Of a DNA stretch of 64,000 bases, positions 33,881 to 43,732 are shown one piece after another (positions within the stretch are counted from its first letter, which is position 1; each line of letters opens with the position of its first letter). The translations under genes and the position numbers were made by a program. The DNA comes from Neobacillus sp. Marseille-Q6967. Lineage in GTDB: Bacteria; Bacillota; Bacilli; Bacillales; Cytobacillaceae. Where the stretch lies: NCBI RefSeq assembly GCF_946151075.1, contig NZ_OX267715.1:1217881-1281880 (forward strand), given 5' to 3'. The notes beneath the pieces were generated by a model, which saw only the letters and a list, made by a program, of their open reading frames with translations, made no database searches and was not told where the DNA came from.

Positions 33881-35473
33881 TTAATTAATAAACCTGCCCT
33901 CTTTTCCAAGCTCACTCCAATATTCATTGCGAAGATGTACTTTTTGAATTTTACCAGAAGCTGTTTTGGGTAACTCGTCCACAAATGTTACACCTGTAAC
34001 GGCCTTAAAATGGGCTAGTTTTTCTTTTGAAAATTTAATAATATCCTCTTCACTAACTTTCTGATGATCCCTTAATACCACATACGCATGTGGAGTTTCT
34101 CCCCACTTTTCATGCGGAACAGCAATAACGGCTGCTTCCAATATGGCCGGATGTTCATATAAGGCCCCTTCTACTTCAATCGAGGAAATGTTTTCACCGC
34201 CGCTAATGATAATGTCCTTCTTCCTGTCAACAATATCAATATGACCATATTCATCGACGGTTCCCATATCGCCGGTATGAAGCCAGCCGTTACGAATAGT
34301 CTCCATCGTCGCTTCTGGATTTTTCCAATAGCCTAACATAACTCCGTGACTTCTCGTTACCACCTCACCGATCTGCTTCCCATCACGGGCGACTTCTTCC
34401 CCATTTTCATTCACCACTCGTACATCACTGCCGATCATCGGAAAACCGGCTTTTGCTTTTATTTTGGCATGTTCTCCCGGTGATAAGTGGGAAATTTGCG
34501 GACGAATCGTTGAAACTAAACTGAGCGGACTGGACTCTGTCATGCCATAAACCTGGATAAATTCCCAGCCCAGTTCCTTTTCCACCCGGGTCACAAATGC
34601 TGGCGGCGGTGCAGAACCGGCAATGACAACCCTTACATTTTGTTCAATAACCGGTTGATGTTTCTCATGATACTGTAACAATGAATTCAACACAGTCGGT
34701 GCCATGTGAAGAACGGAAACTTTATGAGTTTGAATGGCCGCAAAAATAGCTTCCGGTGTAGCTTTTTTAAGACAAATATGGGTTGCCCCGTTGGCGGTGT
34801 AATAAAACGGCGATCCCCAGCCGTTAACATGGAACATTGGTAAAACATGTAGATAAACATCACGGTCACTAACACGTAAATGATGCATCGTACTTAGCGC
34901 ATGTAAATAATTATTCCGATGGGTCAGCATCACCCCTTTTGGATTTCCGGTCGTCCCGCTGGTATACAGAAGACTGCAGACATCATTTTCATCAAGGTCT
35001 GCCCTCGGAAAAGGTACATTTGATTGTTGGGTAAGCCATTCTTCATAATCGATTTCAGGATTCAGGTCTTCTTTATATTGGACAATAATGTGCTCAACAG
35101 TTGTTAGTCTGTTTTTAATGGGTTGAATTAAATGAAAAAGGTCTTGATCCACTAGCAGTACTTTCGATTCACTGTGGTTTAAAATAAATAAATAATCTTC
35201 AGGAATTAACCGGATGTTTAGTGGCACCATTACAGCACTAAGCTGAAAAACCCCGTAAAATCCCTCCAGCATTTCCACCGTGTTTGGAGCTAGATAGGCA
35301 ACACGGTCTCCTTTTTTAACACCTAAACTTTTTAAACCATGAGAAAGTTGATTTACTCTTTGATTTAGCTCCTTGTATGTAAACACACGCTGATCACAAT
35401 ATACCCCATCTTTATCACCGTAGAGAGCAACTGCCCGGTCTAAAAACTGGGTTAACACTAATGGTACATTCAT
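33881..35473 (-). CDS. Long/medium-chain acyl-CoA synthetase (AMP-binding)
   Basis: 530 residues. AMP-binding motifs are clear: LLYTSGTTGNPKGVMLTH, VYGMTESSP, NGWLHTGDMGTVDEYGH and DRKKDIIISGGENISSIEVE, with the catalytic lysine in PKTASGKIQK. It activates a carboxylic acid, most likely a fatty acid, to its CoA thioester. I prefer ATG at 35473, with GGGG 8 bases upstream; ATG at 35476 and GTG at 35482 are close alternatives. It stands alone, so the substrate is not indicated by neighbours. Confidence 0.9.
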   Translation of the reverse strand: MNVPLVLTQFLDRAVALYGDKDGVYCDQRVFTYKELNQRVNQLSHGLKSLGVKKGDRVAYLAPNTVEMLEGFYGVFQLSAVMVPLNIRLIPEDYLFILNHSESKVLLVDQDLFHLIQPIKNRLTTVEHIIVQYKEDLNPEIDYEEWLTQQSNVPFPRADLDENDVCSLLYTSGTTGNPKGVMLTHRNNYLHALSTMHHLRVSDRDVYLHVLPMFHVNGWGSPFYYTANGATHICLKKATPEAIFAAIQTHKVSVLHMAPTVLNSLLQYHEKHQPVIEQNVRVVIAGSAPPPAFVTRVEKELGWEFIQVYGMTESSPLSLVSTIRPQISHLSPGEHAKIKAKAGFPMIGSDVRVVNENGEEVARDGKQIGEVVTRSHGVMLGYWKNPEATMETIRNGWLHTGDMGTVDEYGHIDIVDRKKDIIISGGENISSIEVEGALYEHPAILEAAVIAVPHEKWGETPHAYVVLRDHQKVSEEDIIKFSKEKLAHFKAVTGVTFVDELPKTASGKIQKVHLRNEYWSELGKEGRFIN

Positions 35474-35641
35474 CATTTTCACCCCAAGTTTAATAATTTG
35501 AATTTTCTAAATTAATATTATTCTATCATACTATTAAAAAAGAAGGAAATTTTTGCATGCGAAAGTTGGAGAAGAAAATCCATCATATTTTTTTATTCGT
35601 ACAGTAAAATAGAATATACGTTCGATGAGGAGGAGATGTTC

Positions 35642-36046
35642 TTGGGTAAAAAGAAAGATTCCTTCGTAACAGATGAGATGTTGGTGAAATACTATGAACT
35701 TAACAAACAGAAAAAAGAAATTGAGCTGGAACTGAATGAGTTAAAAGATCGTTTCCACTACTATTTCAATCAATTAATTGGGCCTAATGACAAAGGTGAA
35801 ATCACGTTGAATGGATATAAACTGCAACGGCAAGTAAGAAAGACAGAGAAATACAATGAAGAACAAACCGTTAAAAAGTTAGAAGAATTAAAAATGAGCG
35901 ACCTAATCCAGGTGGTAAAAAAACCTGATGATGCAAAAATTAAAGCAGCGTTAAGTTTAGGATTAATAAAGGAAGAACAGTTAGAAGGCTGTATTGTGAC
36001 TACCTACTCCCCCGCAATATCAGTTAAATCTCTAACTCCTAGATAG
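35642..36046 (+). CDS. Hypothetical protein with N-terminal coiled coil
   Basis: 134 residues. TTG at 35642 is the likely start, with GGAGG 8 bases upstream; the ATG at 35636 lies too close to that site. The first half is a charged coiled coil (LNKQKKEIELELNELKDRF), and the middle has ITLNGYKLQRQVRKTEKYNE. It somewhat resembles phage-type small helical proteins, but no phage genes are near. No enzyme motif. Function unknown. Confidence 0.7.
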   Translation: MGKKKDSFVTDEMLVKYYELNKQKKEIELELNELKDRFHYYFNQLIGPNDKGEITLNGYKLQRQVRKTEKYNEEQTVKKLEELKMSDLIQVVKKPDDAKIKAALSLGLIKEEQLEGCIVTTYSPAISVKSLTPR

Positions 36047-36054
36047 TATAATCG

Positions 36055-36083
36055 TCCACTAGGCAATGCTTAGTGGATTTTTT
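36055..36083 (+). terminator. Terminator of the coiled-coil protein gene
   Basis: TCCACTA / TAGTGGA with a 9-base loop, then six Ts. Confidence 0.85.
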
Positions 36084-36186
36084 GTGACATTCTCTTGAAT
36101 ATTGCTAAATTTTGGAGGGGAAATGGGGCTGATGTCGAATTATTAATCTGTATGTGCGTAGATTTTTTTAATAGGAGGAAAAAGAT

Positions 36187-37092
36187 ATGCCAAGTCAAGA
36201 AAGTATTGTGGTAAGACAATATTTACAGGCTTATACTGCATCTCAACCTGCCAACTTTGACCTTGAAGCAGCCAGAAAAGGTTTGGAAATGTTATCTAGT
36301 TTAACCCCTGTTGCACCAGACATTAAAGTCGAGAAAACTTTTATTAATGGGATTCCTGCTGAATGGATCTCGGCTCCAAATGCGGCTGACGACCGAGTAT
36401 TCCTTTATTTACATGGAGGAGCCTATATTATGGGAAGCTGCAACACACACCGGGCGTTAGCAGCAAAGCTCTCCCGCTCCACTGGAACCCGCGTTCTGCT
36501 TCCGGAATACCGGTTAGCTCCAGAGAACCCGTTCCCGGCCGCTATGGAAGATGCAGTGATATGCTATCGATGGTTACTTTCCTCTGGGTATAAACCGGAA
36601 CAAATCGTCATTGGCGGTGACTCTGCTGGCGGCGGTCTTACTATGTCAACCTTATTATCCTTGAAAGAGGCGGGAGATGCATTACCTGCTTTAACGGTCC
36701 TCCTTTCTCCTTGGACGGATCTTGCCGGAACAGGTGAATCGATGGAGACCCGTGCGGCTGCTGATCCTTGGTTAAAACCAGATGCGGCCCGAGTCACTCC
36801 GCTTTTATATATTCGGGATAAGGATCCTCGTGACCCGATCGTATCTGCCATTTATGCTGATTTAGCAGGTCTGCCGCCAATGATGGTCCAGGTAGGTAAC
36901 GATGAGATCCTATTAAGTGATTCCGCTCGTTTAGTCGATTGCGCCCGTGCAGCAGGTATTGAGGTAAACTTCAAGGTTTGGGATGGTATGTGGCATGTTT
37001 TCCAAACGTTTGAAATTCCAGAAGCGAATCAGGCGATCGAGGAAATTGGTGAGTTTGTTAAACAAAAATTAAATGTAAATGTAAAGCAATAG
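36187..37092 (+). CDS. Alpha/beta hydrolase, HSL-type esterase
   Basis: 301 residues. The oxyanion-hole motif YLHGGAYIMGS and the nucleophile motif GGDSAGGG identify the hormone-sensitive-lipase (GDXG) family. The catalytic Asp lies near DEILLSDS and the His in WDGMWHVFQ. It should hydrolyse short to medium acyl esters in the cytoplasm; there is no signal peptide. ATG at 36187 follows ATAGGAGGAAAAAGAT. Its codons are somewhat richer in GC than its neighbours'. Own terminator. Confidence 0.9.
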   Translation: MPSQESIVVRQYLQAYTASQPANFDLEAARKGLEMLSSLTPVAPDIKVEKTFINGIPAEWISAPNAADDRVFLYLHGGAYIMGSCNTHRALAAKLSRSTGTRVLLPEYRLAPENPFPAAMEDAVICYRWLLSSGYKPEQIVIGGDSAGGGLTMSTLLSLKEAGDALPALTVLLSPWTDLAGTGESMETRAAADPWLKPDAARVTPLLYIRDKDPRDPIVSAIYADLAGLPPMMVQVGNDEILLSDSARLVDCARAAGIEVNFKVWDGMWHVFQTFEIPEANQAIEEIGEFVKQKLNVNVKQ

Positions 37093-37105
37093 ACCTCTGT
37101 TAGTT

Positions 37106-37135
37106 AAAAATCCACCATTTTTTGGTGGATTTTTC
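37106..37135 (+). terminator. Terminator of the esterase gene
   Basis: AAAAATCCACC / GGTGGATTTTT, 7-base loop. Confidence 0.9.
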
Positions 37136-37301
37136 GTTTAGAAGAATTTTTGTCTTTCTTACAAATGCAATCAATTATTCTAACTCTCTATGTGACCGTT
37201 CCCCTTTTACTTTTCACTAAAATATAGTAAATTAAATCTTTAAATATATGCTAAATTCTGTTAAATTGATAGAATGGTATTTTAGTTTGGAGGGATCTTT
37301 C

Positions 37302-38213
37302 ATGAGTTCTAATAGTGCTGTTATGCCTTTCCCGCGGGCAAAGGGAATTCTTCTTGTCCTGATTGCCGCAACCTCATGGGGTGTTTCCGGTACAGTGGCT
37401 CAATATCTGTTCCATCAACATGGATTCAGTGCAGGCTGGCTCGTTGTGATTCGCCTAATGATTTCCGGAATCGGTTTATTATTTTTCGCTCATACAGTGG
37501 CTAAGCAAAACATTTGGAGCATTTGGAGAGGTAAAAAGGATGTCTTGGGACTTTTCATTTTCGGTATTCTTGGAATGCTCGGGGTTCAATATACCTTTTT
37601 TGCAGCAATTGAACACGGGAATGCGGCAACCGCGACCGTTTTACAATATTTAGCCCCTGTAATCATTGCTGTATATTTTTGTATAAAAACGAAAGCTTTA
37701 CCGGTTAAATACGAAGTAATGGCCATCGTGTTAGCGCTTGGAGGAACCTTTCTACTAGTTACAAAGGGGAATCTTCACTCTATTTCGATTTCTAGGCCTG
37801 CATTCTTATGGGGAATACTTTCAGCCTTTGCGCTTGCGTTTTATACCGTTTATCCAGGAAAACTGCTTACTAAATGGGGTACATTAATAACAGTTGGCTG
37901 GGGTATGTTGATTGGAGGAATCGCCTTTAGTTTTATCCACCCCCCCTGGAATTTTCAAGGAAACTGGCAATTTTCGTCTTTTTTAGGTGTTACATTTGTA
38001 GTCCTATTCGGCACCCTGATTGCCTTTTTATGTTACATGGAAAGCCTGAAATACATAAAGCCATCGGAAGCTAGCCTATTGGCTTGTATGGAACCATTAT
38101 CAGCTGCAATCCTAGCTGTAACTTGGCTGCAAGTTCCATTTAGTCTTGCTGAATGGATTGGCGCTATTTTCGTTATAGCAACCATATTTATATTATCGAT
38201 GGTTAAACGATAA
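37302..38213 (+). CDS. EamA-family (DMT superfamily) transporter
   Basis: 303 residues, ten hydrophobic segments in two EamA repeats. The first begins GILLVLIAATSWGVSGTVAQ. The second has YTVYPGKLLTKWGTL and ESLKYIKPSEASLLACMEPL, the typical end of the carboxylate/amino-acid exporter group (YicL/RhaT-like). It probably exports a small metabolite; substrate unknown. ATG at 37302 follows TTGGAGGGATCTTTC. Confidence 0.9.
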   Translation: MSSNSAVMPFPRAKGILLVLIAATSWGVSGTVAQYLFHQHGFSAGWLVVIRLMISGIGLLFFAHTVAKQNIWSIWRGKKDVLGLFIFGILGMLGVQYTFFAAIEHGNAATATVLQYLAPVIIAVYFCIKTKALPVKYEVMAIVLALGGTFLLVTKGNLHSISISRPAFLWGILSAFALAFYTVYPGKLLTKWGTLITVGWGMLIGGIAFSFIHPPWNFQGNWQFSSFLGVTFVVLFGTLIAFLCYMESLKYIKPSEASLLACMEPLSAAILAVTWLQVPFSLAEWIGAIFVIATIFILSMVKR

Positions 38214-38352
38214 AAATGGATGGTGCGTTGGACCTGCTTCTACTTAACGAAGGTCTGCATGTGTAGATGGCAACCAACATGACTGGCTTAATCGCTTAGT
38301 AGACAGCTTAGAATCCCAAAAAATATTTGAGTTTATTCCGAAAATAAAGAAA

Positions 38353-38386
38353 AAAGGTGACATCTCCTCATAGGGATGTCACCTTT
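38353..38386 (-). terminator. Terminator of the DUF3953 gene
   Basis: AAAGGTGACATC / GATGTCACCTTT, a perfect 12-bp stem with a minus-strand T-run; it could also stop plus-strand reading from the EamA gene. Confidence 0.9.
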
Positions 38387-38390
38387 GCAT

Positions 38391-38621
38391 TTAAAATATG
38401 AATGATTGAACGAGAATAAATAATACAAAGACCGAAAGAAAGATGTTGACGTATCCCCGCCGCTTTTGGCCTTGTTGAAGTTCGTCTAAACCACCCACCA
38501 GAATAAATGCACTTAATGATAGCATCATTATCGGCTGGGCTATAAAGTTTTTCGTTATTAATCCGTATCCTGCTAATAAAAGAACGACGATTCCTAAAAT
38601 AAGTCTTAGTTTTTTAAACAA
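38391..38621 (-). CDS. Small membrane protein (DUF3953, YczI-like)
   Basis: 76 residues with three hydrophobic segments. The segment GIVVLLLAGYGLITKNF, then LVGGLDELQQGQKRRGYVN, is the pattern of B. subtilis YczI. Function unknown. The ATG follows GGAGGGATTTTATTG. Confidence 0.8.
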   Translation of the reverse strand: MFKKLRLILGIVVLLLAGYGLITKNFIAQPIMMLSLSAFILVGGLDELQQGQKRRGYVNIFLSVFVLFILVQSFIF

Positions 38622-38673
38622 TAAAATCCCTCCATGATGTTAATTGTACAACAACGAACAAAAACCTCAATAG

Positions 38674-38698
38674 AAAAAAGCTGCCATGCAGCAGCTTC
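38674..38698 (-). terminator. Terminator of the flavin reductase gene
   Basis: AAGCTGC / GCAGCTT with a 6-base loop and a T-run on the minus strand. Confidence 0.8.
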
Positions 38699-38714
38699 TT
38701 AAAACGGGATTTTT

Positions 38715-39176
38715 TTAATTTGCCAGTGTTCTGTACTTTCCCCCAAAGTAAAGTAATGGCTCACCTTCATTTACCCTTATATCTGTTACTTCACCAAGAA
38801 ATAAAAGATGATCCCCTGCCTCGACAACGTTATATAGGTTACACACCACATTGGCGAGTGCATCTTTAATAACAGGAATAGCTCCAAATTTCTCGAACGG
38901 GTAAACCGTTTTATCTTTTATTTGTCCGGCAAACCGCATAGACTCACCCTGCTGTTGGGCTGATAAAAAGCTGATAGCAAATTTTTTACTATTTTGTATA
39001 TTGGCCAGCATCTTAGCCCTTTTATCAATCGAAACGAGAACGAGCTTAGGTTGTAAGGAAACCGACACAAATGCATTGGCAGTCATGCCATGAGCTTCCC
39101 CATTCACCTCCGTTGTGACAACGGTAATACCGGTTGCAAATTTCCCCATTGCATTACGAAAAAAACGATCATCCAT
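38715..39176 (-). CDS. Flavin reductase family protein (NADH:FMN oxidoreductase-like)
   Basis: 153 residues. The N-terminal FRNAMGKFATGITVVTTEVN and GMTANAFVSVSLQPKLVLVS are the flavin-binding signature of HpaC/flavin reductase proteins. These supply reduced FMN or FAD to two-component monooxygenases or act as stand-alone reductases. No monooxygenase lies beside it. ATG at 39176 follows GGAGAGGGGTGCTGACCA. Confidence 0.9.
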   Translation of the reverse strand: MDDRFFRNAMGKFATGITVVTTEVNGEAHGMTANAFVSVSLQPKLVLVSIDKRAKMLANIQNSKKFAISFLSAQQQGESMRFAGQIKDKTVYPFEKFGAIPVIKDALANVVCNLYNVVEAGDHLLFLGEVTDIRVNEGEPLLYFGGKYRTLAN

Positions 39177-39419
39177 TGGTCAGCACCCCTCTCCACTATC
39201 AATATAATTCTAAAATGAATGTGTTTATGTGTTAATTTTTCATTTTTTAAATAGTAAGCTGTGTTAACTTGACCTTTCCCAGTCAATACCCTTATAGGTA
39301 AAATTGACTAAAAAAAATTCCATAAATTCTCTTAATTTCCCTACCATTTGACCGAAATAAATAGTACAATACTAGTACAAACTACAACAAAAGAAAGTCT
39401 AATGGAGGTGAATAGTCCT

Positions 39420-39569
39420 ATGTCTGAAAAACCACTTCATTATGATGGCAGCATTCAAGCAAATGAAAATTCTAGCGCTGAATCAATCGTCAGTGAGCCA
39501 TTTACATTAACAGATGAAATGCGGATGAATATCTCTGCAAACCCTTACACATTCGAAATAAATAAGTAA
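39420..39569 (+). CDS. Small hypothetical protein
   Basis: 49 residues, starting MSEKPLHYDGSIQANENSSA and ending SANPYTFEINK. ATG at 39420 has GGAGGTGAA about 8 bases upstream, and a very strong terminator follows, so it is a real transcription unit. There is no membrane segment and no known motif. Acidic and probably disordered. Confidence 0.65.
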   Translation: MSEKPLHYDGSIQANENSSAESIVSEPFTLTDEMRMNISANPYTFEINK

Positions 39570-39575
39570 ACGAGC

Positions 39576-39610
39576 GATTTGTCATCTTTTCGGTGACAAA
39601 TCTTTTTTTT
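39576..39610 (+). terminator. Terminator of the 49-residue protein gene
   Basis: GATTTGTCA / TGACAAATC with a 9-base loop and nine Ts. Confidence 0.9.
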
Positions 39611-39675
39611 TACATGTTTTCTTAAAATTTTGTACAAAATAAAATGTCTATATTTTAACGAAAGAAGGAATGGAT

Positions 39676-40311
39676 ATGGCAAAAGTTTTGTACATTACCG
39701 CTCATCCTCACGATGATACACAATCCTATAGTATGGCAGTAGCAAAAGCTTTTATCGATACCTATAAAGAAGTTCATCCAAATGATGAAATCATCAATGT
39801 CGATCTTTATAAAGAAAACATCCCGCAGCTTGATGTTGATATTTTTAGCGGCTGGGGGAAATTAAGAAGCGGCCAGTCATTTGAGGCATTATCCGCTGAA
39901 GAAAAAACGAAAGTCGGCCGTTTATCTGAGCTCTCTGAACAGTTTATCTCTGCCGATAAATATGTTTTTGTAACCCCGCTTTGGAATTTCTCCTTCCCGC
40001 CGGTGATGAAAGCCTATATTGATGCAGTCGCTGTTGCCGGAAAAACCTTTAAATATACAGAACAAGGTCCTGTTGGACTTTTAACAGATAAAAAGGCACT
40101 TCATATCCAAGCCCGCGGCGGGATCTATTCAGAAGGACCGGCTGCTCAGATGGAGATGGGACATCGTTTCCTGAATATCATAATGCAATTCTTTGGAGTC
40201 CCTTCTTTTGAAGGATTATTTGTAGAGGGACATAATGCAATGCCAGATAAAGCAGAGGAAATAAAACAAAACGCAATTGCGCGGGCAAAAGATCTAGCTC
40301 ATACCTTTTAA
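39676..40311 (+). CDS. azoR: FMN-dependent NADH-azoreductase
   Basis: 211 residues, flavodoxin-like fold. [20 protein letters not shown] binds the FMN phosphate, and [20 protein letters not shown] and [12 protein letters not shown] are AzoR signatures. It reduces azo dyes and quinones with NADH. ATG at 39676 is preferred because AAGGA lies 6 bases upstream; the ATG at 39670 touches that site. Own terminator. Confidence 0.93.
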   Translation: MAKVLYITAHPHDDTQSYSMAVAKAFIDTYKEVHPNDEIINVDLYKENIPQLDVDIFSGWGKLRSGQSFEALSAEEKTKVGRLSELSEQFISADKYVFVTPLWNFSFPPVMKAYIDAVAVAGKTFKYTEQGPVGLLTDKKALHIQARGGIYSEGPAAQMEMGHRFLNIIMQFFGVPSFEGLFVEGHNAMPDKAEEIKQNAIARAKDLAHTF

Positions 40312-40318
40312 TTCACAG

Positions 40319-40350
40319 AAAAAGCACGGATTAAAACCCGTGCCTTTTCT
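40319..40350 (+). terminator. Terminator of azoR
   Basis: AAAAAGCACGG / CCGTGCCTTTT with an A-rich loop. Confidence 0.8.
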
Positions 40351-40388
40351 ATGGAAGAGTGAGCTGCCAGGATACACCAAATTGATCC

Positions 40389-41993
40389 TCAAGCCGGTCT
40401 GCTGTATACTACCTGACCATTTACTATGGTCATTTCTATTAAGGTTCGTAATAAGTCTTCCGGTTCTTCAAAACTAAACAAATCATCTGAAAGCACGGTC
40501 ATATCGGCTAGTTTACCGACTGAAATAGTACCTTTAGAATGTTCCTCGTTTGTGGCGTACGCACCACCTATTGTAAACAGCTTAACAGCATCAATCATAG
40601 ATAGCTTTTCTTTTGGATTCCAGCCTTTATGTGTTTCACCAGGAAGCCTTCTTGTTAGAGAAGCATGAATGCCAAACAGCGGGTCAAGTGGTTCCACTGG
40701 TGCATCTGAACCGCCTGCACATAATACTCCTGATGTAAGCAGCGTTTTCCATGCATAGAGATAGGACTCCCGCTCCTCTCCGACCCGATCCAGCACCCAA
40801 GGATAATCACCCGCGACAAATCGAGGCTGAATATCTGCAATGATACTCGGAACCGCTAATCGTTTGACTAAGTCCTCTCTCGTCAATGAAACATGGATGA
40901 TTCGGTCACGATAATGAACAGCTGGAAATTGTTCAAGCACGTTAAGCACATTTTCTAACGCCTGATCCCCAATTGTATGAACTGCAATCGGCATTTGATG
41001 TTCTCTAGATTCCTTGATCATTTTAAAAAGAAGGTCTTGGTCCTGCATAGCTTCCCCATAGGAGGTCGGTTCATCACTGTACGGTTGGGAAAGTAATGCT
41101 GTTCTTCTTCCGAATGCACCGTCCGCAAAAATCTTTATCGCCCCTATTTGTAATCTTTCATTACCGAAACCAGCATACATTCCTCTTTCTTTTATCAGCT
41201 GAAGAAACGGGTAATCAATAAGAAGATTACAACGAAGCCCTTTTCCTTCTTGATTAATTAATTCATCGTACATTTTATAGGTTTGGTCAAGTCCTCCTAA
41301 GTACGCAGGATCATTCGTATGTACACTTGTTAACCCTTTTGAAAGGGAAAAATCCATCGCTTGGGCTAAGCCGCTTTTTAGTTCTTCATAGGTTCGTTCC
41401 GGTATGTATTTTGTAATGAGTTCGGAAGCAGACTCAAGGATTAATCCTGTTGGTTTATTGGTTTCTGAATTCAGAACAACTGTTCCACCTTTCGGGACTT
41501 TCGTAATGCTTTGATAGTGAGACAACTCTAAGGCCTTACTATTTACTAAAAAGGCATGGTGACAAATTCTTTTTAGATAAATTGGACAGTGAGGGGTAAC
41601 TTGATCTAGTTCCTCAATGGTTGGGATCGAACCATCTTGAAAGAGATTTTCATCCCAGCCCATTCCAATCAACCACTTTCCAGCTGGTACTGATGCCGCT
41701 TTTTCTCTAATTTTTCCGAGCATTTCTGCTTTAGAAGATACACCAGTTAAATTCAAATCTAGAAAATGAAAAGCTACCCCTGAGAGATGGAGATGACTGT
41801 CAATGAAACCAGGTAAAACCATCCTTCCTTGAAGGTCGATTATAGAAGTCCCCGATCTTCCCCATTGCAATTTTATTTCCTCGGATCTTCCTACATCCAA
41901 TATCCTGCCATTTTCGACAACAACCGCTTCTACAATCGGGTGTTTGGCATCGAGCGTATAAATTTTTCCATTTGTAAAAATTGTCTTACTCAA
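40389..41993 (-). CDS. Amidohydrolase (YtcJ/AepA-like)
   Basis: 534 residues, full length for the YtcJ group. The metal site includes LPGFIDSHLHLSG; KIFADGAFGRRTALL, IAVHTIGDQALENVLN and LCAGGSDAPVEPLDP are further conserved blocks. It hydrolyses amide or related bonds with bound metal; the natural substrate is unknown. The start at 41993 follows AAAAAGGGGGGATTCTTTG. Single gene. Confidence 0.9.
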   Translation of the reverse strand: MSKTIFTNGKIYTLDAKHPIVEAVVVENGRILDVGRSEEIKLQWGRSGTSIIDLQGRMVLPGFIDSHLHLSGVAFHFLDLNLTGVSSKAEMLGKIREKAASVPAGKWLIGMGWDENLFQDGSIPTIEELDQVTPHCPIYLKRICHHAFLVNSKALELSHYQSITKVPKGGTVVLNSETNKPTGLILESASELITKYIPERTYEELKSGLAQAMDFSLSKGLTSVHTNDPAYLGGLDQTYKMYDELINQEGKGLRCNLLIDYPFLQLIKERGMYAGFGNERLQIGAIKIFADGAFGRRTALLSQPYSDEPTSYGEAMQDQDLLFKMIKESREHQMPIAVHTIGDQALENVLNVLEQFPAVHYRDRIIHVSLTREDLVKRLAVPSIIADIQPRFVAGDYPWVLDRVGEERESYLYAWKTLLTSGVLCAGGSDAPVEPLDPLFGIHASLTRRLPGETHKGWNPKEKLSMIDAVKLFTIGGAYATNEEHSKGTISVGKLADMTVLSDDLFSFEEPEDLLRTLIEMTIVNGQVVYSRPA

Positions 41994-42057
41994 AGAATCC
42001 CCCCTTTTTCATATTTCTTCTATTATAAATGAAAGCGTATAACAATGTAATTTTTTA

Positions 42058-42087
42058 AAAAAGCCCAATTCAATAGAATTGGACTTC
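42058..42087 (-). terminator. Terminator of ilvA
   Basis: AGCCCAATTC / GAATTGGACT around AATA with a minus-strand T-run, just past the ilvA stop. Confidence 0.85.
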
Positions 42088-42091
42088 TTAC

Positions 42092-43363
42092 TTACACAAG
42101 CATTTGGAATAACGTGCTGTCTTTATTAACTTCACGATATAAAAAGCCTTTCGCTTTAATCCGTTCGATGAGCGGATAATAATCCTCTTTATCCTTCAAC
42201 TCAATACCAACCAAGGCTGGGCCAGTTTCACGGTTATTTTTCTTTGTATACTCAAAATGGCTGATATCATCATTTGGTCCAAGTACATCATCCAAAAACT
42301 CTCGTAATGCTCCCGGACGCTGCGGAAACTGAACAATAAAGTAATGCTGTAATCCCTCATAAATCATAGAACGTTCTTTAATTTCCTGCATTCGGCTGAT
42401 ATCGTTATTTCCTCCGCTGACTACACAGACCACGGTTTTACCCTTAATCTGATCTGCATATTGGTCTAATGCTGCAATAGACAAAGCTCCGGTCGGCTCA
42501 ACGACAATAGCATTTTCGTTATAGAGGGATAAAAGGGTTGTACAAACTTTGCCCTCCGGCACCACCACAATATCATCCACGATTTCTTTACAAATAGAGA
42601 AAGTCATGCTTCCCACTGTTTTAACGGCCGCACCATCCACAAATGGATCGATTTGGGCAAGCGATGTAACTTCTCCTTTTAAAATCGATTCCTTCATTCC
42701 TGGTGCACCTTGTGGTTCGACACCAACCAGTTGGGTTTCAGGTGAAAAATGACGTAGATACGTCCCTACACCAGATAGCAGGCCGCCCCCGCCGATGGCA
42801 GCAAACAAGTAATCAATTTTTTCTGGACAATCATTCAGTAGTTCTACAGCAACAGTCCCTTGGCCGGCAATAACATCGGGATCATCGAATGGATGAATAA
42901 AAGTGCGATTTTCTTCCAGACTGCATTCAATAGCCTTTTCATAAGCATCATCAAATGTATCGCCCACTAATACTATTTCAACATTCTCTTTACCCCAAAA
43001 TTTAACTTGATTGACTTTTTGCTTAGGGGTGGTACTTGGCATAAACACCTTACCATGAATTTTTAAATGGTTACATGAATAGGCTACTCCTTGTGCATGA
43101 TTTCCCGCGCTGGCACAAATAATGCCATTCTTTAACTCATCTTCACTTAGTTTCTTAATCCGGTTATACGCCCCGCGAATTTTGAACGAACGAACGCTCT
43201 GTAAATCCTCTCTCTTTAAATAAAGATGGCAGCCGTAGCGTTCTGATAATAAATGATTATATTGGAGAGGTGTAGGAGAAATCACATCTTTAATCGTATG
43301 ACTGGCGATGATCACATCCTCTACTTGAAAAGCCCTTTCCTTCTGATCAACTGGTTGGTTCAT
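42092..43363 (-). CDS. ilvA: Threonine ammonia-lyase (threonine deaminase)
   Basis: 423 residues, same length as B. subtilis IlvA. The PLP lysine is in VRSFKIRGAYN. The Ser/Gly loop CASAGNHAQGVAYS and AIGGGGLLSGVGTYL match fold-type II deaminases, and the C-terminal 90 residues (YFIVQFPQRPGALREFLDDV) form the ACT-like regulatory domain. It makes 2-oxobutanoate, the first step to isoleucine, and is expected to be feedback inhibited by Ile. ATG at 43363 has AGAGGAGG 9 bases upstream; the longer ORF start lacks a ribosome site. A T-box leader precedes it. Confidence 0.95.
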   Translation of the reverse strand: MNQPVDQKERAFQVEDVIIASHTIKDVISPTPLQYNHLLSERYGCHLYLKREDLQSVRSFKIRGAYNRIKKLSEDELKNGIICASAGNHAQGVAYSCNHLKIHGKVFMPSTTPKQKVNQVKFWGKENVEIVLVGDTFDDAYEKAIECSLEENRTFIHPFDDPDVIAGQGTVAVELLNDCPEKIDYLFAAIGGGGLLSGVGTYLRHFSPETQLVGVEPQGAPGMKESILKGEVTSLAQIDPFVDGAAVKTVGSMTFSICKEIVDDIVVVPEGKVCTTLLSLYNENAIVVEPTGALSIAALDQYADQIKGKTVVCVVSGGNNDISRMQEIKERSMIYEGLQHYFIVQFPQRPGALREFLDDVLGPNDDISHFEYTKKNNRETGPALVGIELKDKEDYYPLIERIKAKGFLYREVNKDSTLFQMLV

Positions 43364-43440
43364 TTTACTTTTCCTCCTCTTGAAAATTGCATGACTGCTT
43401 TTTTCGTGCCTTTTAGGCATTTATAAATGTTTTTAAACAA

Positions 43441-43725
43441 CAAAAAACCCGCCCCATAGTATAGGGACGAGCTTGCTCGCGTTACCACCCTACTTCCGCA
43501 GCAAAACTAACAAAACCAACTGCGGCTCTCGATCAACGTATATTGGAATTAACAATATACGGAATCCCTATAACGGTGGAATTTCCGGTCAAAGCTTACT
43601 CTAAGTTCAGCTCCACATCTCAGAGATGATCTTCAGACAAGTCCTGCCATCGGCTCCCAGCAACCGCCGACTCTCTTTAGACAAGAACAAATCCTACTCT
43701 TCCCTTCATCGATTCATCTTAAATT
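43441..43725 (-). ncRNA. T-box leader (Ile type) of ilvA
   Basis: The minus strand carries the T-box core AGGGTGGTAACGCG (from plus 43480-43493). The terminator CTCGTCCC / GGGGCGGG plus TTTTTT ends at 43441. Upstream is a large stem I with AGAGAGTCGGCGGTTGCTGG and the GAG-containing 3' side. The specifier position reads GAAG-ATC-ATCTCTGAG, so the codon is most likely ATC (isoleucine), fitting ilvA. Uncharged tRNA-Ile would stabilise the antiterminator and switch ilvA on. The core and terminator are certain; the specifier codon is inferred from spacing. Confidence 0.9.
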
Positions 43726-43732
43726 ATTAATA

